Source of the DNA: Flavobacteriales bacterium
Lineage (GTDB): Bacteria > Bacteroidota > Bacteroidia > Flavobacteriales_F > PHOS-HE28
DNA length: 64,000 nucleotides
Direction of reading: 5' to 3'
Assembly: GCA_019638085.1 (NCBI GenBank)
Contig: JAHBUL010000001.1
Span: forward strand, 1-64,000
Below are positions 35,678-43,121 of the stretch, one piece after another. The notes beneath the pieces are model-generated. The model was given only the letters and a program-made list of their open reading frames with translations. It did no database searches and was not told where the DNA came from. Each line of letters begins with the position of its first letter. Position 1 is the first letter of the stretch. Made by a program: the position numbers and the translations under genes.

Positions 35678-36835
35678 TCACTCAACAGCGTAGGAACTCT
35701 TCACCACGCGTAGCACCTGCAAGCCTTTTGGCGTGGTCACACGGAGCAGGTACGCCCCTGCATCAAGCCTTCGACCAGGAATGACCAATGGCCCCGAGGT
35801 AGGTGTGCGTCCCATTAAATGGATGCGCCCCACCACATCCATCAGCTCCCAATGGCTCTCTGATCCCACGCCCTCCACAGTGAGTTCCTCGGCAAAAGGA
35901 ACCGGAAAGGCATGCAGGGAAGTCGTGTTGCCGTGCCCCCCGATCCCCGTTGTCGCAAATGTGTACACAGCCTGGCAAGCCGAGCTGGAACAAGTGTCCG
36001 GTGTTAAAGGCCCCCACAGGTCCACTTCGCCGCAGACTTCGAAAATGCCTTCCTCCGTGTACGTGTGTATGGCAGGGCTGCCGGTGGCAGTAGTACCATC
36101 GCCAAAATCCCAGGTGATCGAAGAGTTCATGCCCGAGGTGATGCTTTGATCGAACACGGCAATGGTCTTCTCATATTGGATCACGCCGATGGCCGTTTGC
36201 AGGAGTGTACCGCAGGGTACTTCCGTAGGACCTAAGTAGATCCAGTTGCAAACGCTGGCGCTGCAAGTGGCGGTGCTCACGGTGAGGCAGGCCTCATACG
36301 GACCGGAGCCAGCATATGTGTGTTCAGGCGCTATTTCCGTGGAGGTGGTGCCATCGCCAAAGTCCCAGGCATAAGCACCGATAGGCAGCCCGGCGAACGA
36401 TTCATTGCTGAACTGGATCGCACCACTCTGCGCATTGATGGAGAATCCCGCCACCACATCCGCACAGGCCGAATCCACCGGTATGGACACCAGCTCGCAA
36501 TGAATGGATTCACACATACCCGTCTGGTCGTTCAGCACGCTAGTGCGCAGGCAGACCATGTAGTCATCCATCCCCGGGAAGGTGACCTGTGGCTGGGGGG
36601 TGAGACTGAACTCCATGAATTCCTCGCCGAGAAACCCCCACTCCATGCCTTGGATGGAGGAACCAGTACTCGGTGCAATGGTGGAGAAGGAGTAGTTGTA
36701 TGTGCCATTGTCCGTGTACGTGAAGCCCACCTCGTTCACGCTATCGCAGGGAATTTGCGCCAGTGCCCCCGTGGTTCCTGTGCCGGCCAAGAGCAGAACG
36801 CATAGGGATCGAACTAGGGAGAGAGGTCCGTTCAT
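35678..36835 (-). CDS. Secreted PKD-domain protein with T9SS sorting domain
   Basis: About 385 residues from the ATG that begins MNGPLSLVRSLCVLLLAG, overlapping the upstream stop as ATGA; the longer frame reads through the neighbouring gene and is rejected. After the signal peptide (cleavage near ALAQ) come three PKD-like units. The first is degenerate (MEWGFLGEEF); the others carry YAWDFGDGT and ITWDFGDGT. The C-terminal T9SS type A domain contains HAFPVPFAEELTV and GAYLLRVTTPKG. It is the distal gene of an ECF sigma / barrel-type protein / PKD operon. Confidence 0.9.
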   Translation of the reverse strand: MNGPLSLVRSLCVLLLAGTGTTGALAQIPCDSVNEVGFTYTDNGTYNYSFSTIAPSTGSSIQGMEWGFLGEEFMEFSLTPQPQVTFPGMDDYMVCLRTSVLNDQTGMCESIHCELVSIPVDSACADVVAGFSINAQSGAIQFSNESFAGLPIGAYAWDFGDGTTSTEIAPEHTYAGSGPYEACLTVSTATCSASVCNWIYLGPTEVPCGTLLQTAIGVIQYEKTIAVFDQSITSGMNSSITWDFGDGTTATGSPAIHTYTEEGIFEVCGEVDLWGPLTPDTCSSSACQAVYTFATTGIGGHGNTTSLHAFPVPFAEELTVEGVGSESHWELMDVVGRIHLMGRTPTSGPLVIPGRRLDAGAYLLRVTTPKGLQVLRVVKSSYAVE

Positions 36836-38346
36836 CTGCTGGGGCGTAGCGTGTAGGCCAAGCGGAAGCGAATACCCATGCGCTCCGGCACGGCATAAGG
36901 TGTTCCGTCGGTTGGTGACAAAGAAAGCAGTCCGCTGGCGTATCCGGGTGAAGCCCAGATGCCCAATCGCTCGTTGATGGCATAACCCACATCCGCAGCC
37001 AGACCACCGCTCAGCAGGATGGCTGTGCGCTTTTCCGTGGTCGATACATCCACGCTGCGCGTACCACCCTGCTCGTTCATCAAGGTGACTCCGGAGCGCA
37101 TGGTGTTGAACTCCATCGCCATGCCACCGCGAAACCCGAAATGCCAACGCCGCCATGCCTTATGCCAGCTACCTTCCAGCGGTACGCGTAGCGAGGTGTA
37201 GTGGTTCACGGCGGCAACGGTCCGGCGCACCTCGGTGAAGGTGGTCAGGGTATCCACATAGCTGTCCACTACTTGGCTGTTGAAGGTGATCACGTGGGTG
37301 ACCAAGGAATCCCGGATGGAACTGAACTGGTCCAAGTGCTGGAAATCGTAGCGGGCGGCGCTGTACTCCAGACCTGTGGCGAGGCCCCAACCACCTCGGT
37401 AGCTTAGGCCGGCAAGGACACCGAAGTTCAAGGTGTGATGCGGGGTCTCCGTGCTCTGCAGCGCATTCACCAGCTGGCTGTCGCCTCCATGCCAAGTGCG
37501 TGTTTCCCGGAATTGGCCAGCAGTGATCGCCACCCACCAAGCATGACGTGGGCCATGGAATTCCGGGGGAGTTCCAAACTGTGGTTCCGCAGCGTGCAAT
37601 TCGCGATCCAGAATGGATGAACGAACCTGTAGCATGCTGGGGCGGATCCTCTCCAGCCCGAACGCGTCGTCGCTTAGCGCGGGCTCAGCTGCCATGGCCA
37701 CAGCAGCCGGTGACAAGGGCTGTTCCGTAGAGCGCACCACACTCGTTGAGGCCGATAGCTCTTGCTCGGGATCGTTCGGTCCAACGTGTTCATTTTCCAC
37801 AACACGTACCGGTCGGTCAGGAATAGTTGCCGAACCCGTGCCGGGCGTGGGGCGCTCTACGCGGCTTTCATTGGAACCGGACACACGCGCAGAGCTGATC
37901 GCAACCGGCTCCGCTTTAACGACAGAGGCTTTGGTGCTCTGGTGCTCGGGTTTGGCAGCGGAAGAATGCGTTTCGCCCTGGACTTCCGAAGCGAACGTTC
38001 GGGTGCCTTCAACGTCGTGATCTACAAAAGATGCTTGCTGTACCTCAAGCGATGGTGCCGATCGCGGAGCGTTTTCACCCAGTGCGTTGGGCTGCATGCT
38101 CTGCTCGGGGTGCTGCGCATCCGCCATCTGCTTTTCCCTACCGCTGTTAATGCCCACATAGGTGGCGGTGCCCCCCAGGAGCAGCACCAAGGCCAGCCAG
38201 CCCCATTGGCGGCGAAGCCGTAGCAAGGTCAGGTGCGCCCAGTTCCGCTCCCGCACAATGCCTTCCCATACCGCTGTCGGAGGCGCTGCTTCCGCATCGC
38301 CCAAGCCCCGGCTGAAAAGCTCATCTATCGGATGTTTGTCATTCAT
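36832..38346 (-). CDS. Membrane protein with N-terminal anchor and beta-barrel-like C-terminus
   Basis: A 504-residue protein. The N-terminus (MNDKHPIDELFSRGLGDAE and PPTAVWEGIV) precedes one helix at about 45-66 (WLALVLLLGGTATYVGI). A low-complexity Ser/Glu/Pro-rich linker (70-230) leads to a C-terminal part of alternating strands (YRGGWGLATGLEYSAARYDF, LGIWASPGYASGLLSL) resembling Bacteroidota outer-membrane barrel domains. The anchor next to an ECF sigma gene suggests an anti-sigma-like role. The 8-base overlap with the sigma gene supports cotranscription. The combined topology is inferred; function unknown. Confidence 0.75.
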   Translation of the reverse strand: MNDKHPIDELFSRGLGDAEAAPPTAVWEGIVRERNWAHLTLLRLRRQWGWLALVLLLGGTATYVGINSGREKQMADAQHPEQSMQPNALGENAPRSAPSLEVQQASFVDHDVEGTRTFASEVQGETHSSAAKPEHQSTKASVVKAEPVAISSARVSGSNESRVERPTPGTGSATIPDRPVRVVENEHVGPNDPEQELSASTSVVRSTEQPLSPAAVAMAAEPALSDDAFGLERIRPSMLQVRSSILDRELHAAEPQFGTPPEFHGPRHAWWVAITAGQFRETRTWHGGDSQLVNALQSTETPHHTLNFGVLAGLSYRGGWGLATGLEYSAARYDFQHLDQFSSIRDSLVTHVITFNSQVVDSYVDTLTTFTEVRRTVAAVNHYTSLRVPLEGSWHKAWRRWHFGFRGGMAMEFNTMRSGVTLMNEQGGTRSVDVSTTEKRTAILLSGGLAADVGYAINERLGIWASPGYASGLLSLSPTDGTPYAVPERMGIRFRLAYTLRPSR

Positions 38347-38890
38347 GGTGTTCCATCACTTTCAGTTCCTCCAAACGGCGCTGCAACTGCTGCCGCGCCT
38401 TGGCCAATTGGCTTCGCGAGGTGCTTTCCCCGAATCCCATCAACGCTGCGATCTCTGCATGATCAAATCCCTCTATCGCGTACAGGTTGAAGACGGCCCT
38501 GTAACCTGCCGGTAATTCCTGCACGAGCCCCATCAACTCCTCCTGACCCAGGTTGGACAGGGCCACCGGCGCTACCGAGCGTTCCCGCACATGGTCCGTG
38601 CCCAGCACCTCGTCGCGCACGGATTTCTTCCGGAGATGATTGATGCAAGTATGTACCATGATCCGTCGTATCCATCCCTCCAAGGAGCCTTCCATTCGAA
38701 AGCCGTCCAGCTTGTCAAAAACCCGCACAAATCCTTCCTGCAACAGGTCCTCCGCCTCCGGCCGATGCCGCGCATAGCGGAGACACACGGCGAACATGCG
38801 CCGTGCAAAACGAGCGTACAGGGCCTCCTGCGCGCTGCGTTCTTCCCGCTGGCATCGGCGTGCCAACTCGTATTCGCTGAGCTCTCGCAC
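38339..38890 (-). CDS. ECF-family RNA polymerase sigma factor
   Basis: About 183 residues taking a GTG start just before RELSEYELARRCQRE. The open frame extends to an ATG at 39016, but that overlaps the activator array of ssb B and adds no conserved sequence; a TTG at 38914 is also possible. Region 2 is QEALYARFARRMFAVCLRYARHRPEAEDLLQEGF with VRVFDKLDGF. Region 4 is LPAGYRAVFNLYAIEGFDHAEIAALMGFGESTSRSQLAKAR. It probably directs transcription of the downstream barrel-type and PKD genes, as is usual for such trios. Confidence 0.9.
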   Translation of the reverse strand: MRELSEYELARRCQREERSAQEALYARFARRMFAVCLRYARHRPEAEDLLQEGFVRVFDKLDGFRMEGSLEGWIRRIMVHTCINHLRKKSVRDEVLGTDHVRERSVAPVALSNLGQEELMGLVQELPAGYRAVFNLYAIEGFDHAEIAALMGFGESTSRSQLAKARQQLQRRLEELKVMEHHE

Positions 38891-39015
38891 CGGGTGGGTA
38901 AAGGTGTTTTCCAAGGGGAAGACACGGAATAGCTGCTCCGCGCTGCCTCGGTAGCCTGTATTTCCTGAAAGATACACGGATGCCGGGGAAAGGGCGAAAA
39001 AATACCCGTACAGCA

Positions 39016-39091
39016 AACGCTTGCAAACAGATATGAACGACTACAAACGCAAGATCAACCGAATAAAGAAATGGCACCGCTGAATGTTTGC
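39016..39091 (+). promoter_or_regulatory. ssb-type activator array and promoter, copy B
   Basis: Four decamers start at 39016, 39026, 39036 and 39046 (AACG, AACA, AACG, AACG) at an exact 10-bp period. TTTG of the AATGTTTGC box is at 39087-39090, 41 bases after the last AACG. The block from 39035 to 39062 is nearly identical to copy C. Confidence 0.65.
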
Positions 39092-39147
39092 ATCGGAGTT
39101 CAACATCAACACCTCCATCAAACAGAAAACCCTTAAACCCCAATACC

Positions 39148-39516
39148 ATGAAAACGCTGAACAACACCGTCCGCTTGATCGGGAACCTGGGCTTCGATCC
39201 GGAAGTGCGCGAGATCGCCAAAGGCCGGAAAGTGGCCCGCTTCAGTGTGGCTACCAACGAGAGCTACACGAACACCGCGGGTGAAAAGGTCACCGATACC
39301 CAATGGCACACTGTGGTGGCCTGGGGCCGCATTGCCGACCAAGTGGAAATGATGCTGGGCAAAGGCTCACCTGTCATGGTGGAAGGCCGCCTGGTACACC
39401 GCACCTATGCCGGCAAGGACGGCCTGAAGCGCCACATCACAGAGGTGGTACTGAGCGACTTCAAGGTGATCGCCTTCAAGAAGAAGGAAGAGGACGAGAA
39501 CGCCAAGGCGGCGTAG
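39148..39516 (+). CDS. ssb: Short single-stranded DNA-binding protein, paralogue B
   Basis: A 122-residue OB-fold SSB starting MKTLNNTVRLIGNLGFDPEVR. The core motifs VARFSVATNESY, DTQWHTVVAWGRIADQVE and VMVEGRLVHRTY match the family. The tail ends KKKEEDENAKAA: mildly acidic but without a DDDIPF-like tip. It is very close to paralogue C (58745), much closer than to A, so B and C arose by a later duplication that included the leader. Upstream ATG codons at 39084 (out of frame) and 39088 lie in the promoter region. A hairpin terminator follows. Confidence 0.94.
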   Translation: MKTLNNTVRLIGNLGFDPEVREIAKGRKVARFSVATNESYTNTAGEKVTDTQWHTVVAWGRIADQVEMMLGKGSPVMVEGRLVHRTYAGKDGLKRHITEVVLSDFKVIAFKKKEEDENAKAA

Positions 39517-39526
39517 GTGACCCACT

Positions 39527-39568
39527 GAAGAGAAGGGTGGTTGCGGCAGGCTGCACCCACCCTTCTTC
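39527..39568 (+). terminator. Terminator hairpin after ssb B
   Basis: GAAGAGAAGGGTGG pairs with CCACCCTTCTTC across a GC-rich loop, with a two-base bulge. It ends near TTCATTT. Confidence 0.6.
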
Positions 39569-39607
39569 ATTTACAGTAGCCGGAGAATTCCCGAAACCCC
39601 GGAGAAC

Positions 39608-40042
39608 ATGAAGAAAACGACGATCAGTGAGCTCGTGGTAAGTAAGATCTACACCATACGCGATCACAAGGTCATGTTGGACCGGGACCTGGCAGAGCTT
39701 TATGGTGTCCCGACCAAAGAGTTGAAGCAGGCCGTACGCCGTAACGTCGAACGCTTCCCGGATGACTTCATGTTCGAGATGAGCAAAGCGGAATTCGAAC
39801 ATTGGAGGTCACAATTTGTGACCTCCGATCCGGGGGATAGTATGGGCTTGCGTTACGCACCGTTCTGCTGCCCCGAACACGGCGTGCTCATGCTTTCCAG
39901 CTTGTTGAACAGCGCGGCGGCGATCGCCTTTTTGGCGAGTGCGTTCATTCCTAGGGCGTCCCCGTCTATGTCAACCCTTGCTTACACCCGAATTCTCCCT
40001 CACAACACCGAACGGCTCATGTCAAACGCCAAGGCGATGTAG
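39608..40042 (+). pseudogene. Truncated ORF6N-domain DNA-binding protein
   Basis: Residues 1-98 are a clear ORF6N domain (VVSKIYTIRDHKVMLDRDLAELYGV, NVERFPDDFMFEMS, GVLMLSSLLNS), found in phage- and mobile-element-linked regulators. After LLNS the expected continuation of the form ERAIxVNIxIxR is lost and the sequence becomes non-homologous (AAAIAFLASAFIPRASPS). The frame then runs on to overlap 43 bases of the convergent GNAT gene. This suggests a truncated, decaying gene rather than a complete one. It lies 90 bases after ssb B. Confidence 0.7.
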
Positions 40043-40563
40043 TCCTTCTCGTTGAAGCGGAAGGCATCCACTATTTCCCAACCCAGCTTTTTCGTGTGGG
40101 CCTTTTCAGATATTTCGTTCACTTGGTTGATGAACGTGACCGAGATGGGATACCGCTTGAAAAACTCGATCCTCATTTCCTCGAAAAGCTGGTTCAGCAG
40201 TCCGCTTCCGCGATAGCGTAGGTCGATGCAGATGGGGCCGTATTGGAAGCTTTTCTCCGTGGTGATCGGTTTGTCTTGGAAGGACATTTGCGGAAAGCGG
40301 GATACCATGAAGTTGAAGATCTCCCACTGCTCGAAGTACGTCCAACTTCCGGCAAAGGCATAGGCGACTATCTCGCTGTTTTCGTCGGTAGCAACGAAGA
40401 GCCCGTTCAGCGTGATGATCTCCTCGATCTGTTCCGCTGTGAACGGGGTGGTCACGAAGCCTCGTTTCCGTTCGGCTTCGTTCAGATTCTTGTACAGGTA
40501 CTTCTCCTGCAATGCCAGCATACCTGGGATATCGCTCGTGGTTCCTATTCTGGTTGTGGTCAT
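40000..40563 (-). CDS. GNAT-family N-acetyltransferase
   Basis: A 187-residue acetyltransferase starting MTTTRIGTTSDIPGMLAL, typical of GNAT entry (the R-x-x-T-x-x-D-x-x pattern). The acetyl-CoA region is CIDLRYRGSGLLNQLFEEMR (around residues 118-137), close to the R/Q-x-x-G-x-G/A loop. C-terminal HTKKLGWEIVD fits a conserved substrate-side segment. The upstream extension to 40686 is rejected because it runs through the antitoxin promoter. The substrate is unknown. Its 3' end overlaps the degenerate ORF6N frame. Confidence 0.85.
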   Translation of the reverse strand: MTTTRIGTTSDIPGMLALQEKYLYKNLNEAERKRGFVTTPFTAEQIEEIITLNGLFVATDENSEIVAYAFAGSWTYFEQWEIFNFMVSRFPQMSFQDKPITTEKSFQYGPICIDLRYRGSGLLNQLFEEMRIEFFKRYPISVTFINQVNEISEKAHTKKLGWEIVDAFRFNEKDYIALAFDMSRSVL

Positions 40564-40640
40564 CACCGCTTTGTTGAGGACATCCAGATCAATTGAGGTC
40601 CATCGATCTGTCGAGCCAATGTAGTGCGGGGGCATTGGCT

Positions 40641-40649
40641 TATCTTTGA
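40641..40649 (+). promoter_or_regulatory. -7 element upstream of antitoxin-like gene
   Basis: TATCTTTGA matches TAnnTTTG exactly and lies 21 bases before the ATG at 40671. No well-spaced TTG was found. Confidence 0.4.
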
Positions 40650-40670
40650 AGTTGGCCAACTCCTTTGAAC

Positions 40671-40922
40671 ATGACATTTGACACAACTGCCAAGGTTTCC
40701 TTGACGCTTGAGCAAGTGATCGAGGTGGTGAAGCAGTTGCCTGCCAAGGCGAAACTGCGGATCGCGAAGGAGCTGGAACGGGATGGCGTGAAGGCGGAGT
40801 GGGACTTTGTGTTCAGCGCATTCAAGACCAGGGAGCTGGATATGGCGACGATCAATAAGGCCGTGGAGGCTGAACGGGCCAAAGCCTATGCAAAGCGCCA
40901 AGCGGGTAAGGCGGGTCATTGA
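40671..40922 (+). CDS. Antitoxin-like protein of a PIN toxin module
   Basis: An 83-residue protein starting MTFDTTAKVSLTLEQVIEVV. The segment VIEVVKQLPAKAKLRIAKELERD, followed by FSAFKTRELDMATINKAVEAERAKAYAKRQ, resembles small Bacteroidota antitoxins encoded just before PIN-domain toxins. It has its own -7 box. Its 3' end overlaps the start of the PIN remnant by 35 bases, the normal arrangement for such pairs. The antitoxin looks intact although the toxin is not. The family assignment is from memory of similar loci. Confidence 0.65.
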   Translation: MTFDTTAKVSLTLEQVIEVVKQLPAKAKLRIAKELERDGVKAEWDFVFSAFKTRELDMATINKAVEAERAKAYAKRQAGKAGH

Positions 40923-41058
40923 CGCCAATGTCCTGATCGTCATCAACTACAGTGGCTTAAGGGTGCCTTATTATATTGAACGCATGAACGAGGAGTCCAA
41001 AATAACCAACTCTACAAACGAATGGGGGAATTGCGCCTGTTCTTCCTGTGCTCCATGA
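40888..41058 (+). pseudogene. Truncated PIN-domain toxin
   Basis: The frame starting at the ATG in 40888-40890 encodes MQSAKRVRRVIDANVLIVI, the characteristic first strand of PIN-domain ribonucleases (VIDANVLI, with the first catalytic Asp). Within about 10 residues the similarity ends and the frame stops after 56 codons, where a PIN protein needs about 130. The remaining acidic residues are missing. It is therefore a 3'-deleted toxin. Confidence 0.65.
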
Positions 41059-41255
41059 TCATGTGTGCATCGCTTGCGTATGCTCAAGATGTACCTGGGG
41101 CTAGGCCATCAAGCTCCAATATTGAACTCATGGTGGTCCAAGACCTATGGTCGGTCGGTATGATCTGGATCACGGCAGAAGATGGAACTCTGGAGAAGGT
41201 TGGAGCATCGCTAGCGTCAGTTCCGGAGATCAAGTCACGGATTTTAGTAGGGTAA
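41022..41255 (+). CDS. Small exported hypothetical protein
   Basis: A 77-residue frame with a convincing signal peptide (LFFLCSMIMCASLAYAQ, cleavage near AYAQ-DV). The mature part of about 55 residues (IELMVVQDLWSVGMIWITAEDGTLEKVG) has no recognised family. It overlaps the end of the PIN remnant in another frame. It may be the 5' end of a larger exported protein lost with the toxin's 3' end, or a short real gene. Confidence 0.45.
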   Translation: MGELRLFFLCSMIMCASLAYAQDVPGARPSSSNIELMVVQDLWSVGMIWITAEDGTLEKVGASLASVPEIKSRILVG

Positions 41256-41611
41256 GCACTTATGTGTTGACCAGACAACGCAATCCCTGACCAGCAGGAA
41301 TCCCACGTCCACCAAATAAAAATCCGCCTCGGATCCAGCGTGATCCCTATCCCCGCGTTTGGTACATGACTCTGCGCTCGGCTTAACCGGCATTTCCGAA
41401 GATCAGCCGAGCCTTTATGCCGGAGCAATCATCCGCCTTCGGCGGTTTCAGGAGCGGGAGAAACCCCCAAAGGCAAGGCAAAGCCCGGCGAGTGAGCTCA
41501 AGAAGAAATAGGCTGGGGCAACCTGTAGGATCCTCCAAACACCTGCCAACGGAGCCAGAGCAACCATCCCGTAGCGTAATCACATTCGACCCCAGCCCCG
41601 ATCTTTGTACC
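41256..41611. other. Intergenic region before dut
   Basis: A 356-base spacer. A small hairpin CCGCC-TTC-GGCGG lies at 41433-41445, followed by TTTC, and may be a weak terminator. A TCTTTGTAC segment just before dut resembles part of a -7 box. No gene is supported here; the in-frame extension of dut into this region is unconserved. Confidence 0.5.
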
Positions 41612-42097
41612 ATGCCAGCCGAACCTCGATCCAACACCTTGCTAAAGGAACAGCAACGTACCACCACCGTGCGCGTGGTGAACAACAGCCGCCACCCCTT
41701 ACCGGAATACGCTACCGAACACAGCGCGGGTTTGGACCTCCGTGCTCATTTGGATGCGCCCATCACCCTTGCGCCCGGCGAATACAAGCTCATTCCCACC
41801 GGCCTACAAATTGAATTGCCCGAAGGCACTGAGGCACAGGTGCGCCCTCGCAGTGGACTGGCCTTCAAGCATGGCGTTACGGTGCTCAATTCACCCGGCA
41901 CCATCGATGCGGATTACCGCGGCGAGTTGGGGGTATTGTTGATCAATCACGGCAAGGAATCCTTCGAGGTGAAGGATGGTGAACGAGTGGCCCAATTGGT
42001 TGTTTCCCGCTACGAACGGATCCGTTTAGAGGAAAACGCGGACCTTCGCGCCTCTGAACGCGGCACCGGCGGCTTCGGCCACACCGGAAAACACTGA
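41612..42097 (+). CDS. dut: Deoxyuridine 5'-triphosphate nucleotidohydrolase (dUTPase)
   Basis: A 161-residue trimeric dUTPase, hydrolysing dUTP to dUMP to keep uracil out of DNA. Motif 1 AGLDLRA, motif 2 [11 protein letters not shown], motif 3 [13 protein letters not shown], motif 4 RVAQLVV and the C-terminal arm [10 protein letters not shown] are all present. The start [10 protein letters not shown] gives about 15 residues before the conserved fold; a longer frame from 41417 is not conserved. It is the first gene of a long plus-strand operon. Confidence 0.96.
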   Translation: MPAEPRSNTLLKEQQRTTTVRVVNNSRHPLPEYATEHSAGLDLRAHLDAPITLAPGEYKLIPTGLQIELPEGTEAQVRPRSGLAFKHGVTVLNSPGTIDADYRGELGVLLINHGKESFEVKDGERVAQLVVSRYERIRLEENADLRASERGTGGFGHTGKH

Positions 42098-42113
42098 CCG
42101 AGAAAAACCCGAT

Positions 42114-43121
42114 ATGAAGATCATTGTTCCCATGGCAGGTATGGGCAAGCGGATGCGTCCGCACACCCACACTACCGCGAAACCCCTGTTGCCCATCGCT
42201 GGCAAACCCATTGTACAACGCCTTGTGGAGGACCTCGCCAAGGTGGCCGGTGAACCCGTGGAGGAAGTCGCTTTTGTGACCAACCCGAAGTTCGGTGCCG
42301 CAGTGGAGGAAGAACTGATGGCCATTGCGAAAGGCGTGGGTGCCAAAGGGACCATCCACCACCAGACCGAAGCACTGGGCACCGCCCATGCCATCCTCTG
42401 CGCACAGAGCGCACTCACGGGCCGCGTGATCGTGGCCTTCGCCGATACGCTCTTCCGCGCGGACATGAAGCTGGATGCCGATTGCGACGGGGTGATCTGG
42501 GTGAACAAGGTGGAGGATCCCCGAGCCTTTGGCGTGGTGAAACTGGATGATGCAGGGATCATCACCGAATTCGTGGAAAAACCACCCACCTTTGTGAGTG
42601 ACCTGGCCATCATCGGCATTTACTATTTCGCCGATGGCAAGCGCCTTCGCGAAGAGATGCAATACCTGATCGACAACGATATCCGCGACAAGGGTGAGTA
42701 CCAGCTCACCAATGCCATGGAGCACATGAAGCAGAAGGGTGCGCGCTTCAAGGCCGGTACCGTGGATGCGTGGATGGACTGCGGGAACAAGAACGCCATG
42801 GTGGATACCAACACCAAGGTGCTCGGCTACCTGAAGGATGAACCCGGAATGGTGGATGCTCAAGTGAAAATGACCGATAGTGTGGTGATCCCGCCTTGCT
42901 TCATCGCGGGGAATGTCACCTTGCATAATGCGGTGGTAGGTCCCTACGTTTCCATCGAGAGCGGCAGCACCATCACCGGAAGTGTGGTACGCAACTCCAT
43001 CGTCCGTTCGCAGGTGAACATCAGCGATGCGGTGATCGACAACAGCATGCTCGGCGAGCGTTCCTCCGTCCGTGGTCAAGCGATGGACCTGAGCATCGGG
43101 GACGATTGCACGATCGGATGA
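42114..43121 (+). CDS. Sugar-phosphate nucleotidyltransferase with hexapeptide tail
   Basis: A 335-residue NTP transferase of the RmlA/GlmU-like group. It starts with the nucleotide-binding signature IIVPMAGMGKRMRPHTHTTAKPLLPIAGKP (residues 3-32). VIVAFADTLF and VVKLDDAGIITEFVEKP carry the catalytic and metal-binding residues. The C-terminal about 80 residues are left-handed beta-helix repeats (CFIAGNVTLHNAVVGPYVSI, SVVRNSIVRSQVNIS). The product is probably an NDP-sugar for the envelope; the sugar is not determinable. It follows dut by 16 bases and overlaps the next gene (ATGA). Confidence 0.92.
   Translation: MKIIVPMAGMGKRMRPHTHTTAKPLLPIAGKPIVQRLVEDLAKVAGEPVEEVAFVTNPKFGAAVEEELMAIAKGVGAKGTIHHQTEALGTAHAILCAQSALTGRVIVAFADTLFRADMKLDADCDGVIWVNKVEDPRAFGVVKLDDAGIITEFVEKPPTFVSDLAIIGIYYFADGKRLREEMQYLIDNDIRDKGEYQLTNAMEHMKQKGARFKAGTVDAWMDCGNKNAMVDTNTKVLGYLKDEPGMVDAQVKMTDSVVIPPCFIAGNVTLHNAVVGPYVSIESGSTITGSVVRNSIVRSQVNISDAVIDNSMLGERSSVRGQAMDLSIGDDCTIG

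Noticed and set aside
39016-39049. CRISPR or tandem repeat array in the ssb leader
   Set aside because: Units are only 10 bp, with 3-4 copies and only AACG fixed; there are no spacers or cas genes.
41450-41560. Possible riboswitch (GGCAAAGCCC-like segments) before dut
   Set aside because: A few bases resemble a cyclic-di-GMP aptamer, but the paired stems and conserved joiners could not be found.
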